Source of the DNA: Ganoderma boninense
Taxonomy: Eukaryota > Basidiomycota > Agaricomycetes > Polyporales > Polyporaceae
NCBI GenBank assembly: GCA_002900995.3
Contig: CM035306.1
Span: forward strand, 682,001 to 746,000
Length of the DNA: 64,000 bases
Direction: 5' to 3'
The translations under genes were made by a program, and so were the position numbers. Positions within the stretch are counted from its first letter, which is position 1, and the number at the start of each line of letters is the position of its first letter. Under the pieces are notes generated by a model that was not told the origin of the DNA, searched no databases, and saw only the letters and a list, made by a program, of their open reading frames with translations. Shown here in pieces: positions 12,001-22,082 of this stretch.

Positions 12001-12400
12001 CGCCAGAGGGGAGTAAAGTCACGGGGGAGTACCAGTGAGGGTAAGCAGAAAAGGGGGGGGGGGTCGTTCCAATTCGCCCAGCGCTGACTTATATGAGCTT
12101 TGCAGGATGCATGCTGATTGGGCTGGCTCCTGGATTAGACTGGATTCACCCATGTGCGCACGTCGTCCTTCAAGGCACGTATGACGCACGCCCCGTGTTC
12201 GTGCGTTATCAGTTGGAACCTTTCCGATTGTGATTGAGGCGACCCCAGGCACTACCGTGGAATCACCTTTCCGAAGCACCCACTCGTCCTCGTCCTGAGT
12301 CCCCTTTCTGGCCTCTCCAGCCCCTCGAGCACCTTCGCTGTCCTCCTTCTCGCTCACCTATCTGAGTCTCCTCAGGCGTCACGCACGGAAGAAAGCCACC
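12001..12400. promoter_or_regulatory. Divergent promoter region between passenger gene and transposase
   Basis: A 400-bp interval between two opposite start codons. It contains a G run (about 12052-12062) and pyrimidine-rich tracts leading to the plus-strand ATG at 12401 (context CCACC ATG C). No TATA box stands out. Its promoter role is inferred from geometry only. Confidence 0.4.
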
Positions 12401-14494
12401 ATGCAGAGGTTCAAGTGTCCACACTGCTTCAAGCCAGAGAAGTGGTGCAAAAGCTCTGGCGGCCTCACTCAGCACATCAACAGTGTCCACATCAAACTCT
12501 TCCACTCAGCGACAGTCGATACCAATCCCCCTCCCTCTCCTTCTTCCGAAACTCACCGCCAATCCCCCGAAGCAGATGATGGACTCCTTGAGGCTCTCCT
12601 AGATGCCGAGCAATCTCCCAGTCCTGAACCTCTCGACGATGCAGACCGTGATGCTCCTGGCGTGGTAGAAACACACCCAGTGCTGACAGGTATGTATTGT
12701 ACTTCTGAATCATTCATTTACGTGCCCAACCTTGTCTTCAGCCCATCCCTGTGATGAGCATGGCACTTCCTTGCCCGAAAATACACCCCCTCCACCTCGC
12801 ACTGATGCAAGAGCAGGCGACTGGGCACCGTACAACAGCCGCCTCGAATTTGAGCTTTCCGAGTTCTTGTTCAAGCGTGAACAGATGTCCCAACCAAACA
12901 TATCCTTCCTGTTGGAGCTTTGGGCAGCTGACGTCATGTGATACGGCGGCCGCCCTCCATTCGAGGACCACAAGCAGATGTTCAAGGTCATCGATTCCAT
13001 TGCGCATGGCGATGCTCCGTGGCAGTGTCTCAAGGTGCGCTACACGGGGCCACGGCCGGAGGGAGTAGTCCCTGCATGGATGGATGAGGTGTACGAGATT
13101 TGGTTCTGCGATCCCCGCATTGTCGCCATCAACATGCTGAAGAATCCGGATTTCGACGGCGTGTTCAACACCACACCCTACCGTGAGTTTACGAGAGGTG
13201 GAGAATGACGCTTCGGTAACCTCATGTCTGGAAACTGGTCATGGCGTCAAGCCGTACGCATGTTCATCTTCCATTCCTTTCAATAACGATGTTAACCCGC
13301 CGCCGTGCTAGGACGCGATCACCGTTGAAGTTCTGAATAGTGAAGGCTGCATGTTCGTACCCTTTGGCTTCGGCAGTGACAAGACGACTGTCTCCGTGGC
13401 TACAGGACAAAACGACTACTACCCTCTGTATATGTTTCTCGGCAATCTCGACAACAGCACGCGGCGTGCACATCGAGACTCAGTCCTTCCCCTTGCGTTT
13501 CTTGCCATCCCAAAAGGTATGTCCACAGGCTCTCCACGCTCCACTAGACATCGTGCCAACAACACATTCACCACAGCTGAGCGCAAGTACGCTGACACAG
13601 CCGCCTTCCGTCGCTTCCGCCGCCAACTCTTCCACACCAGTCTTGCCGCCATCCTGCAGCCGCTCAAGCCAGGAATGCTTGCACCGGAGGTAGTTCGCTG
13701 CCCTGACGGTCACTTTCGGCATGCGATCTGGGGAATTGGACCGTACGTCACCGACTACCCAGAACAAGTCCTCGTGGCCAACATAGTCCAAGGATGGTGC
13801 CCTGCGTACGTTCATACATTCACGCCGTCACGGTTACTGCTATAAGAATTCTTAAATGGACTGCTCGGAACAGGTGCCTAAAATATCCAAAGGAACTCGA
13901 TGCCCCGGAACCGGGTCAACCTCAATCTCGATTGTACACGGAGGCGCTCTGTCACGTCATCGAGCCGACGATCTTGTGGGATGACTGGGGAATTGTTGCA
14001 GATGTGATTGTAAGTTGGAACATCCTCCCTACAGCTCCAAGGCAGTTCTCCTAACCCCCGCTGCAAGCCTTTTACAGAAGGATTCCCCCGTGCGGATATA
14101 TTTGAGCTGCTCTCAGGCGACTTGTTGCACCAACTTATCAAGGGGACCTTTAAGGATCACCTCGTCACTTGGGTTGGCGAATACCTTACAATAACCCATG
14201 GAGAAGCTCGTGGCAAGGAGCTAATGGATGAAATAGATCGTTGGCATGTATATTTCATGTCTTTGAGCCAGTGTCTGGGTTATGCTGACAACGACTCCGA
14301 CATGACGATGTCGATTCCCACAGACTTGCCGCCACTCCCCCATTTCCTGGCCTACGTCACTTCAAACAGGGCCGTGACTTTAAGCAATGGACAGGCGATG
14401 ATTCCAAAGGCCTGATGAAGATAAATGTTCAATGATCTCGACAGTAAATATTCGTCTCACACGCTCTTGCTAGATATATCTCCTAGCGATATCT
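12401..14494 (+). pseudogene. Plavaka-type transposase, 5' portion (broken)
   Basis: Starts with a C2H2 zinc finger (CPHC, then LTQHINSVH) in an exon ending at 12689. After an intron the Plavaka hallmark DWAPYNSRLEFELSEFLF appears, then PEGVVPAWMDEVYEIW, DFDGVFNTTPYREFT, GSDKTTVSVATGQNDYYP, GMLAPEVVRCPDGHFR, LWDDWGIVADVI, LLHQLIKGTFKDHLV and TGDDSKGLMK, spread over about seven exons. Two in-frame TGA stops (12939-12941 and 13206-13208) interrupt conserved segments, and the last donor before 14442 has decayed from GT to AT. The coding sequence resumes at 17245 beyond the foldback insertion. The last seven bases (14488-14494, GATATCT) are the left copy of that element's target duplication. Confidence 0.8.
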
Positions 14495-15793
14495 CACCAT
14501 ATGTTGTGGTATTGATACATCATTTTACGGTTATCTCCCAGGAGTGTTTTACATCATATTACGGTTAAATGCATGATGTATCATAAGCCCCCGGGGCTTA
14601 TGCCGGATTCTACCCAATTAGGCAAGGCCTCCTCCGGGGCCTCCAGGGAGAGCCCCCATGCTTATCTAAGCCCTCCCGGGCCTGCTGTGGCTGTACTCTT
14701 TTGCTACTCCCATCAATCCTTGCCTCCCGGGCCTGCTGTGGCTGTACCTTGTTGTTCCTGCCATCAATTCTGGCCCCCGGGCCTGCTGTGGCTGTGCCCC
14801 CTTGCTTCTCCCATCAATCCTGCCTTCCGGGATGCCTCCTCCCATCAAATATCAACCTCCTGGCTTCCCTGGCCCAATTAGGCAAGTGCCCAGTGCCTGG
14901 GAGGTGGGAGACCTTGTTCCCCTTGCTGTTAGGCCATTCCTGGGCCGTTTCCCTTCATTGTAGGTGCGTTCTGTTCGCATTTTAAAGGCGAACAAAATGT
15001 ATATACTCAGTTACTACATAGTGGCCCCTACCCAGACCCATAGTGCCCCCTTAGGATCGACCTAGGGGGCACTGTTTGGTAAATATCTCTTCCGTTTCTT
15101 GGCCGTTTTGGGCGCATGAGGGCTCATTGGATTTGCATTTTGAATACGCACCTAACGAGCCCTCATTCGTCCAAATCCGTCCAGCGGTCGTCCCGGAGCA
15201 GATACCTTTTCCTCCTGGGGAGCAGGTATCTGTATCTCAGCAACCCCTGGACCGTTTGCCTTGCTGTTTGCACTCACCTGTACATCTGTTGTACTGCATT
15301 TCATGCAATGTATTCAGTTGTACATTGATAGTCAGCCCATCATGCAGGATGCCCATCAGTATGCAGCCTCTCCTACTTCGACGGCCCATATCTCCACAAC
15401 GCATGGGCCGTTTTTTGTGCCCGTGGTACGCCTGGAAAGCCCTTACTCAGAGCTTTCTAACGAGCCCCTGAACGTCCCAAACGGACCACTGGTCGTCCCG
15501 GGAGGCCAACCCTCTCCTCCTACCTCTATTTTATACTCATCCATCTATATCTCAGGCAGTTTCCCACCGTTTCCCCTCATCTCTTTTGCATCGTAGATGT
15601 GTATTTACCTGCTACCTGAATCCATGATTATATTTGTTATCAGGCCAGTGGATCTATTTGGGCTCCCTTATCAGTATCCTCACAGTATACACCCTATGCC
15701 CCCCTTGGCCCACTATGGATAGGACATGTAATAGGTCGACTAAATAGAGCTAAATGAGGGCTATCCAACGCAACAAGAATCATGCAAAACGGT
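14495..15793 (+). repeat. Left arm of the foldback element
   Basis: Reverse complement of 15940-17237. Near the outside it carries a ~62-bp tandem unit repeated about three times (14665-14835; core CCCGGGCCTGCTGTGGCTGT with CCATCAAT spacers). Further in lie short palindromes such as AAGCCCCCGGGGCTT at 14585-14599. Confidence 0.85.
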
Positions 15794-15939
15794 CAAGTAT
15801 TGGCCTAGTTATGATGTTTTCAACTCCAATAGACCCACTGTATAACAGTAAGACACTCCGGGCAAGTGTCTTAACCCGGAAGGCAGGGTCTTAAACCAGC
15901 TAACAGGAACTGTTCATGCTATAAGTTGGCTTCCTCTCA

Positions 15940-17237
15940 ACCGTTTTGCATGATTCTTGTTGCGTTGGATAGCCCTCATTTAGCTCTATTTAGTCGACCT
16001 ATTACATGTCCTATCCATAGTGGGCCAAGGGGGCATAGGGTGTATACTGTGAGGATACTGATAAGGGAGCCCAAATAGATCCACTGGCCTGATAACAAAT
16101 ATAATCATGGATTCAGGTAGCAGGTAAATACACATCTACGATGCAAAAGAGATGAGGGGAAACGGTGGGAAACTGCCTGAGATATAGATGGATGAGTATA
16201 AAATAGAGGTAGGAGGAGAGGGTTGGCCTCCCGGGACGACCAGTGGTCCGTTTGGGACGTTCAGGGGCTCGTTAGAAAGCTCTGAGTAAGGGCTTTCCAG
16301 GCGTACCACGGGCACAAAAAACGGCCCATGCGTTGTGGAGATATGGGCCGTCGAAGTAGGAGAGGCTGCATACTGATGGGCATCCTGCATGATGGGCTGA
16401 CTATCAATGTACAACTGAATACATTGCATGAAATGCAGTACAACAGATGTACAGGTGAGTGCAAACAGCAAGGCAAACGGTCCAGGGGTTGCTGAGATAC
16501 AGATACCTGCTCCCCAGGAGGAAAAGGTATCTGCTCCGGGACGACCGCTGGACGGATTTGGACGAATGAGGGCTCGTTAGGTGCGTATTCAAAATGCAAA
16601 TCCAATGAGCCCTCATGCGCCCAAAACGGCCAAGAAACGGAAGAGATATTTACCAAACAGTGCCCCCTAGGTCGATCCTAAGGGGGCACTATGGGTCTGG
16701 GTAGGGGCCACTATGTAGTAACTGAGTATATACATTTTGTTCGCCTTTAAAATGCGAACAGAACGCACCTACAATGAAGGGAAACGGCCCAGGAATGGCC
16801 TAACAGCAAGGGGAACAAGGTCTCCCACCTCCCAGGCACTGGGCACTTGCCTAATTGGGCCAGGGAAGCCAGGAGGTTGATATTTGATGGGAGGAGGCAT
16901 CCCGGAAGGCAGGATTGATGGGAGAAGCAAGGGGGCACAGCCACAGCAGGCCCGGGGGCCAGAATTGATGGCAGGAACAACAAGGTACAGCCACAGCAGG
17001 CCCGGGAGGCAAGGATTGATGGGAGTAGCAAAAGAGTACAGCCACAGCAGGCCCGGGAGGGCTTAGATAAGCATGGGGGCTCTCCCTGGAGGCCCCGGAG
17101 GAGGCCTTGCCTAATTGGGTAGAATCCGGCATAAGCCCCGGGGGCTTATGATACATCATGCATTTAACCGTAATATGATGTAAAACGCTCCTGGGAGATA
17201 ACCGTAAAATAATGTATCAATACCACAACAGCAGCTG
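15940..17237 (-). repeat. Right arm of the foldback element
   Basis: Inverted copy of the left arm, with very few mismatches by eye (for example at 17190 and 17211). The two arms could pair over about 1.3 kb, either as single-stranded DNA or in a read-through RNA. Confidence 0.85.
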
Positions 17238-17244
17238 GATATCT

Positions 17245-17458
17245 GGGATCGTCCCCGAGGAGGTTGTACGCGCTATGGCCGCCTTTTTGGAATTTTGTTA
17301 CATAGCACGAAGAGCGTACCTCACGGACTCGACACTGGCACAGATGGAGGCCGCACGACTCAGGTTTCATCAGTATCGCACCGTCTTCCAGACAAGCGGA
17401 GTTCGCCCTGACGGTTTCTCCCTCCCACGCCAACATTCTCTTGACCACTATCCACAGC
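17245..17458 (+). pseudogene. Plavaka-type transposase, middle fragment
   Basis: Continues the transposase frame: SGIVPEEVVRAMAAFLEFCY, then RLRFHQYRTVFQTSGVRP and DGFSLPRQHSLDHY, a strongly conserved family stretch. It is cut at 17459 by the 3' LTR of the Gypsy element. From memory of the family, roughly 55-60 residues expected before the next fragment (32505) are missing, together with the outer ~16 bp of this LTR. This suggests a deletion across the junction. Confidence 0.75.
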
Positions 17459-18554
17459 CGGTCTGGACTCCGCTAGGATACTGCGGGATAGAGGCTGAGG
17501 TGGAGTGACACCGTGGATGGGGCAAAGACCAACGAGTCCGTCACTGAGGGTGCGAGGAAGGTGGTCGGCTCTCGCGAATAGACCGAGGGACGTGTGGACG
17601 ATCCGAGGGACGGTGGATGATGGAGACAACGACGTACGGACGTCGTGCAGGAAGGGGACGAGAACGCTGGAAACGGATGGGAAACAAAAGGAAAGGGGGA
17701 CAACACACCCGTGAGGCTTTCGCTACCTCCGGGACGAGTGCGCTATCGGAAGAAGGCGCGATGATGGGTGAACGCGGGATCGGGGAGGTCGGAGACTTCG
17801 TAAGCGTCGAGAGTCCACGCGCGGACTACCCGAGCGATCTCGTATACGCTACGCTTGCGCGGTGAGGATGAGAGTGAGTGAGCAGATGGTCGCTGTCGAG
17901 TCGATGTCGGCCGGGGGAGGAATTCGCTATCCTTCCGTCGAGTCAGATCGTAAGCGTGGGGTGCCAAAAGCTCCCTAATCATGGGGAGCGACGGGTATAT
18001 ATACAGGAACGGGACGGGACCCGCGTGGTCCGACCTTCTACTACTACTACGCGAAAATGTCCTCCTCCGCTGGAATCACGAGCCCCTCCCGGAGTCCCGC
18101 AGACTCCGTAAGCCTCGACTTGTGCGCCACCGGTCTATGAGCTAGCTGGGCCTCGTGCGGCGGATCGACGCGTATAGGTCGCGGAGGCCGCGTCTTGAGC
18201 GCTTGAGTGCGACGCGTCGCGACACGGTCACGTGTACGCGTCGGGCGCCCGAGGACCAGTCGACGGAAACTAGGGGACAAGTCTTGATCTCGAACGGGGG
18301 TCCGTCCCCTCTCGATCCACCTGTCGCCGGTAGTGGAGACTACACGCGAGGGATGCACTCGGAAACTTCGGGGAGTGCGGAGTCAGCGGGACCACCGGGA
18401 AACTAAAGGGGGCTTCGGATGGTGGCTTCGGGGGCGTGCGTTCGGAACAGGGGGGGGGCGCGGGTCGAGTGCCTTCCGAGGGTGCGGACTCCTCGGTGCG
18501 AAAAGTGGGGGCATTTCGGGGGTTTCGGAGCATGGAGAGGCACCGGGCCTATCA
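17459..18554 (-). repeat. 3' LTR of the Gypsy element (outer end truncated)
   Basis: Direct repeat of 31408-32504. The inner end reads TGATAGGCCC on the minus strand. The outer end lacks about 16 bases that are present in the other LTR (31393-31407). A TATATATA sequence lies near 17997-18003. On the plus strand its edge lies 147 bp before the first cargo ATG, so it could act as an antisense promoter for the cargo (inference). Confidence 0.85.
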
Positions 18555-18591
18555 CCTCCCCCTCACTGAAATCTGAACCGTCCTCGGTTCA
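18555..18591 (-). promoter_or_regulatory. Polypurine tract and adjacent hairpin at the 3' LTR
   Basis: On the minus strand a stem TGAACCG / loop AGGA / CGGTTCA (18591-18574) is followed by GATTTCAGTGAGGGGGAGG, which directly abuts the LTR start TGATAGG. The position and purine content are those of the plus-strand primer of LTR elements. A second copy lies at 24455-24497. Confidence 0.75.
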
Positions 18592-18660
18592 GCGAGTCCC
18601 GCGCCAGGGTGACTTCGTCGCGCCATTCTTCGGTTCCGGGGTGATTTACCGCCTTCGAGA

Positions 18661-18666
18661 TATAAG
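18661..18666 (+). promoter_or_regulatory. Probable TATA box of cargo gene A
   Basis: TATAAG located 35-40 bp upstream of the ATG at 18701, inside the retroelement but on the opposite strand to gag-pol. Confidence 0.45.
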
Positions 18667-18700
18667 GCGAGATGCGGCGAGGTGGAAGCTGCATCGAAAC

Positions 18701-19376
18701 ATGGCTATACTCGGCATTTCCTCCGTTCTCGACGAGATCTTCACTCTGTCCGGCAGCGTTCGCCCTGCTCTCGATCATCGCATCGAAAGTCTTGTCACTT
18801 CGTTCGAGGCGATAACCCCCGAGAACGATTTCGACGAGACTAGCCTCCGCCGCAAGGTGCGCACCTTGGCATACGACCTTGTAAGTTTGTTCCTGTTCTC
18901 GGGCGGAGGCATGCTGACCACCGGCTGCGTAGGACCTCCGTGCCCTTCTGAGCGTTCATGGTCGCGCCGCTCCCGAAGTCGTCGAATGGGTCCGGCGCGT
19001 GTTCGAAGCCGCGTCTCTCCTTGATGATTACGGGGGCTACGTTTCCCTTTTCGAAGAGGAGTACCATCGTCTCCGCGACGAACGGCTGTCGTTTGCCAAC
19101 GCTCGCCGCCTTGCACGGGCGGAAGAGGCCCACTTCCTTGGCAACGCGCTCCGCGCCGCGGTCTATCGTTCTGGCCTGGGCGACCCGACGGTGACTGCCC
19201 GGATCGATGCTGCGATGGACTGGACGTCCGAAGAACTGCGCGGCGCGCGTTTCGAGAGATCGAGCATGTCCGCCTTCGCCGTCCATCGGTTGGCTAGCTC
19301 GGTCATGGCCAACGCCGCTACCGAATTAGACGAAATGGGGGGCGATGACGACTCTGGGGCCGACATGGGCTTGTGA
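18701..19376 (+). CDS. Cargo gene A of the Gypsy element (antisense, hypothetical)
   Basis: Two exons, 18701-18880 and 18933-19376, give 207 residues. The intron has GTAAGT, a CTGAC branch-like site and TAG, and it contains a frame break, so splicing is needed to join them. The protein is mostly helical-looking (MAILGISSVLDEIFTLSGSV; VVEWVRRVFEAASLLDDYGG; ARRLARAEEAHFLGNALRAA) with an acidic C-terminal tail. No known domain is recognised. It lies antisense to the retrotransposon, first in the cargo after the LTR. Because it is antisense, its intron cannot be removed from the genomic RNA of the element and would survive retrotransposition. Confidence 0.6.
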
Positions 19377-19665
19377 TTTGAAGGCTAGACCCGAGGTAGC
19401 GAGGGAGGGAGACGGAGGATGTCGCGAAAGGTTGTCGTCGATCGTTCGGACGTCTCGGAGGATTGTTAGGGGTGGAGGGGAGTGCGGGGGGGTGCGCGAA
19501 GGTTCGGGACTAGGGCAGATTTGCGACGCGCCGTCTGTAGACTAGTTTCCGGAAGAAATTGTTCCAACGCGCGACTGCTTGTTATGGAGGTGACATTTGA
19601 GGGTCGTCGGAACCGCCTGGCTTGAGCATGAGTGCGCACCCCGGGAAGTCCGACCGTTCTTCCGG

Positions 19666-19672
19666 TATAAAG
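19666..19672 (+). promoter_or_regulatory. Probable TATA box of cargo gene B
   Basis: TATAAAG about 47-53 bp upstream of the ATG at 19719. Confidence 0.5.
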
Positions 19673-19718
19673 GGCACCAAGTCGGTCACTCTTATTCTTC
19701 CGTAACCCGACACCTCCC

Positions 19719-20348
19719 ATGGACGACGACTTGCAGATGTTCGAAGAAATTCCCGAGCTGTCGACCGAAGAGGCCGAGAGCGAATACGAAAGCCTCACCC
19801 TCAGCAGCTTCGACCTTCTCGAACGCTCGATCAACCGCGCGATTGGCGACCTTTCGATGGACATAGGCTGCGGCAACGAGCGCGCGTCCATCCTCCAAGA
19901 GAAACTTTTTACCGTGGTGCAGGAGTTGGTGCGTCCCTTTCCCATTCGAAGGCCGTTTTCTCGCTGATGCTTCCTCGACCGCTAGACCTTCCTGGCCCGG
20001 TTCGCCAGTCGCAACGAAACCTTCGAGACCATGTTCCAACGCCTGCGGGGTACCGTTGCGCTTGCCCCGGTCGGATACGGGCTTGCGCCGCTTTTCGCGA
20101 CCTGGACGTCCGGCTTGCAAATGACTACTCGCCTCGCGCTTCTTCGCAGCCGCGTTGAGGACGCAAAGAAGAGCCGCGACGACATGGACCGCCTCGACCT
20201 CCTCTTCCGCCACCTCGACGAACCTCCCATCCTCTGGTTACACCGCATCGTAGCCCTCCGCGTCCATATTCATCGTCGCTACACGCACGCGAGCCTCGAA
20301 TTGGACACGTACCTCCGCCACCTCGCGGATGGCCTGACAAACGAGTAG
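19719..20348 (+). CDS. Cargo gene B of the Gypsy element (antisense, hypothetical)
   Basis: Exons 19719-19928 and 19986-20348 encode 190 residues. The intron is GTGCGT...GCTAG and contains stops, so it must be removed. The N-terminus is acidic (MDDDLQMFEEIPELSTEEAE); the rest looks alpha-helical, with FLARFASRNETFETMFQRL and LRSRVEDAKKSRDDMDRLDL. No catalytic motif or known family is recognised. It has its own TATA-like sequence, and its size and exon structure match genes A and C. That suggests a set of related accessory genes, although I cannot demonstrate sequence homology among them by eye. Confidence 0.6.
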
Positions 20349-20675
20349 GGGAGATTCTTTTTGGGGCGGGGCAGGCGGAATGCGCGGGGCCGTCGGGAAA
20401 AGGCGTAGGTTGCGGGGGACTGCGTACGGGGTTGGGGAGACGTGTCGAATCGCGAGGTTCGGTCGGGTTTACTTGCCAGGTTCCGCCTTGTTGGAAATCC
20501 AGTAGTCGCGGAATCGACAGTTTGTACCCCGTAGTACTTTGAACATGAGGTTGCGAGGTGCGCGATACGCCAGGGGTGCGTTCGGGAGTGGTCGAGAAAT
20601 AGACTCAGAGTGGACATAAGAAACCACCGGCCGCGCGCAGACCAGACGGCACATTCGCTTCCTTTTCTCCCCGCT

Positions 20676-21368
20676 ATGCGCCTTCCTACTACCAATCCAG
20701 AGCGCGCGGAGCTTCTTGAGGAGGTACTGCCTGCGCTCCATCGTACCATCAACGCCGACCTCGCGCGCGCAAGCTTCATCTCCGAGGATCCCGCTCGCGC
20801 GCTCTTCCCGAGTTCACAGGAGGTTGCGCAAATCGCGCGGGCTATCGTAAGTCGTGGTTCCTTCCCTTTGGTAGGCTATGCGTTGAGCTTCGTTCGCCCA
20901 CAGGCCCTTCACGGGTGGCTGTCCGTATCCGGTTTTCATAACGCGCCGTGGTGGAACGCGCTCCTTCGCCTTTGCGAACGCGCTCCTACCGACCATCCCG
21001 TTCGCGCGCAAGTCCATGGCGCTCTCGTCGACATCCAGTACCGGCTTATTGAACGCGAGCTCCTCGAGCACGCGCACGATACCGCCCGCGCGTACTCGAC
21101 CGATCTTGGTTTAGTGGACGCCCTTGACCGGCTCGGTTGGCGGTTCAGTAGTCTCGCGAGCCGCGCCAGAGTTCTAGTTGCTCATTCGGAAGGCGAATGG
21201 GTGGGTGCGGTTCAGGCGCTCGCTTCATTCCGTTATGGGCGCTCCGTCGCGCGCATTGCGAATCCGGAAGTCCTTTGGATGGAAGGGGAAGGCTCTTGGG
21301 ACGCGTCCGGCTGGGGCTACGATCCGGACCGGCTCTTCACGAACTTCGCTACCGCAGCACTTCGATGA
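20676..21368 (+). CDS. Cargo gene C of the Gypsy element (antisense, hypothetical)
   Basis: Exons 20676-20846 and 20904-21368 give 211 residues. The 57-bp GTAAGT...CACAG gap is a multiple of three and open, so an unspliced 230-residue form is also possible. Notable segments are ERAELLEEVLPALHRTINAD, GFHNAPWWNALLRLCERAPT, IQYRLIERELLEHAHDTARA and a Trp/Gly-rich end (WMEGEGSWDASGWGYDPD). No known domain is recognised. It shows the same opposite-strand placement and high CG use as genes A and B. Confidence 0.55.
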   Translation: MRLPTTNPERAELLEEVLPALHRTINADLARASFISEDPARALFPSSQEVAQIARAIVSRGSFPLVGYALSFVRPQALHGWLSVSGFHNAPWWNALLRLCERAPTDHPVRAQVHGALVDIQYRLIERELLEHAHDTARAYSTDLGLVDALDRLGWRFSSLASRARVLVAHSEGEWVGAVQALASFRYGRSVARIANPEVLWMEGEGSWDASGWGYDPDRLFTNFATAALR

Positions 21369-21444
21369 GGGGACCGCGGGAAGTGTAACTAGTCTTTCGC
21401 GATCGTAATCGAGCGTCTTGCCTTATCCCTCTCTTCTCTCCGTC

Positions 21445-21942
21445 ATGGCCTCCCCTCTCGCTCCTCTCCTTACTCGCGTTCAGGCCTCCGACTTCGAGCT
21501 CGACGCCGAGAACGCGCCCGAGATCACCTCCGGTTTCCTTTCCGCCATCCGCCGCCTTCCCGACCCCTCTCAACTTCCCGATGCCGATTTCGAGGGCGTG
21601 TTCGAGTTGTATACGGCCGCTGTGGCGGCGCGTCGCATTGCCCGTGAGGTGGCGGAGGAGTTCCTTGCTGAGTACTCGATGGTCTCGCGATGTGCTAAAG
21701 CTGACTTTATTGCACGCGCGTGTGGGAAGTACGCGAAGGTGGTCCGGCTGGCGGAGGTGCGAGTAGGTGAGTTGAAGTCGCAGCCCCCCGCGGCCGAAGG
21801 CGACGCGCGCGCGGACCAGAAGCTCGCCCTAGCCGGGGCCGAGAGGGATTTGCTCGACGCGTCCAGTGAACTCGCCAGTCTGAAAGCGAAGGCTGCGCTC
21901 GCCGACGCGGATCGTACGCCCTTTCTTCTCTCTCTCGTGTGA
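21445..21942 (+). CDS. Cargo gene D of the Gypsy element (antisense, coiled-coil hypothetical)
   Basis: One open frame of 165 codons from ATG 21445. It is Ala/Glu/Leu-rich with coiled-coil character in the second half (AEVRVGELKSQ; LALAGAERDLLDASSELASL). A possible donor (GTACGCC at about 21913) and acceptor (GACAG) could join it to sequence up to a GTAAGC at 22038, just before gene E. D may therefore be the first exon of E rather than a separate gene. No family is recognised. Confidence 0.45.
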   Translation: MASPLAPLLTRVQASDFELDAENAPEITSGFLSAIRRLPDPSQLPDADFEGVFELYTAAVAARRIAREVAEEFLAEYSMVSRCAKADFIARACGKYAKVVRLAEVRVGELKSQPPAAEGDARADQKLALAGAERDLLDASSELASLKAKAALADADRTPFLLSLV

Positions 21943-22082
21943 CAGCGCGCTAACGTACCGCTCGGACAGGGGCCGCTGCTTGTGCGGACAACTCCTACCA
22001 TCCCCGTCTCCTTCTCCTGCTCTCGGACGCACGCAAGGTAAGCAGACAGCAGATTCCCTCGACGGACCCTCCGCCTCGATTG

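Larger units (their letters stand above)
14495..17237. mobile_element. Foldback element, 2.74 kb, inserted in the Plavaka transposase
   Basis: Two near-identical inverted arms (14495-15793 and 15940-17237, about 1.3 kb each, with one net 1-bp difference in length) surround a 146-bp unique loop. The ends read CACCATATGTTGTGG and, inverted, CAGCTGCTGTTGTGG. GATATCT flanks both sides (14488-14494 and 17238-17244). Deleting the element plus one GATATCT restores an open transposase frame (YLLAISGIVPEEVVRAM). Open frames inside the arms occur as mirror-image pairs and show no recognisable protein, so it encodes no evident transposase and must be mobilised in trans, if at all. Confidence 0.85.

Noticed and set aside
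15076..16656. Mirror-image open frames of 70-131 codons in the foldback arms
   Set aside because: Identical because the arms are inverted copies. Composition is low-complexity and nothing resembles a transposase.
14502..17230. Treating the foldback element as an LTR retrotransposon because of TGTTG...CAACA ends
   Set aside because: The repeats are inverted rather than direct, no 4-6-bp duplication flanks those ends, and restoring the host frame places the boundaries several bases further out.
18047..19286. Minus-strand frames opposite cargo gene A and in the LTR
   Set aside because: Gene A has introns and a coherent helical product on the plus strand. The opposing frames are Arg/Pro-rich shadows.
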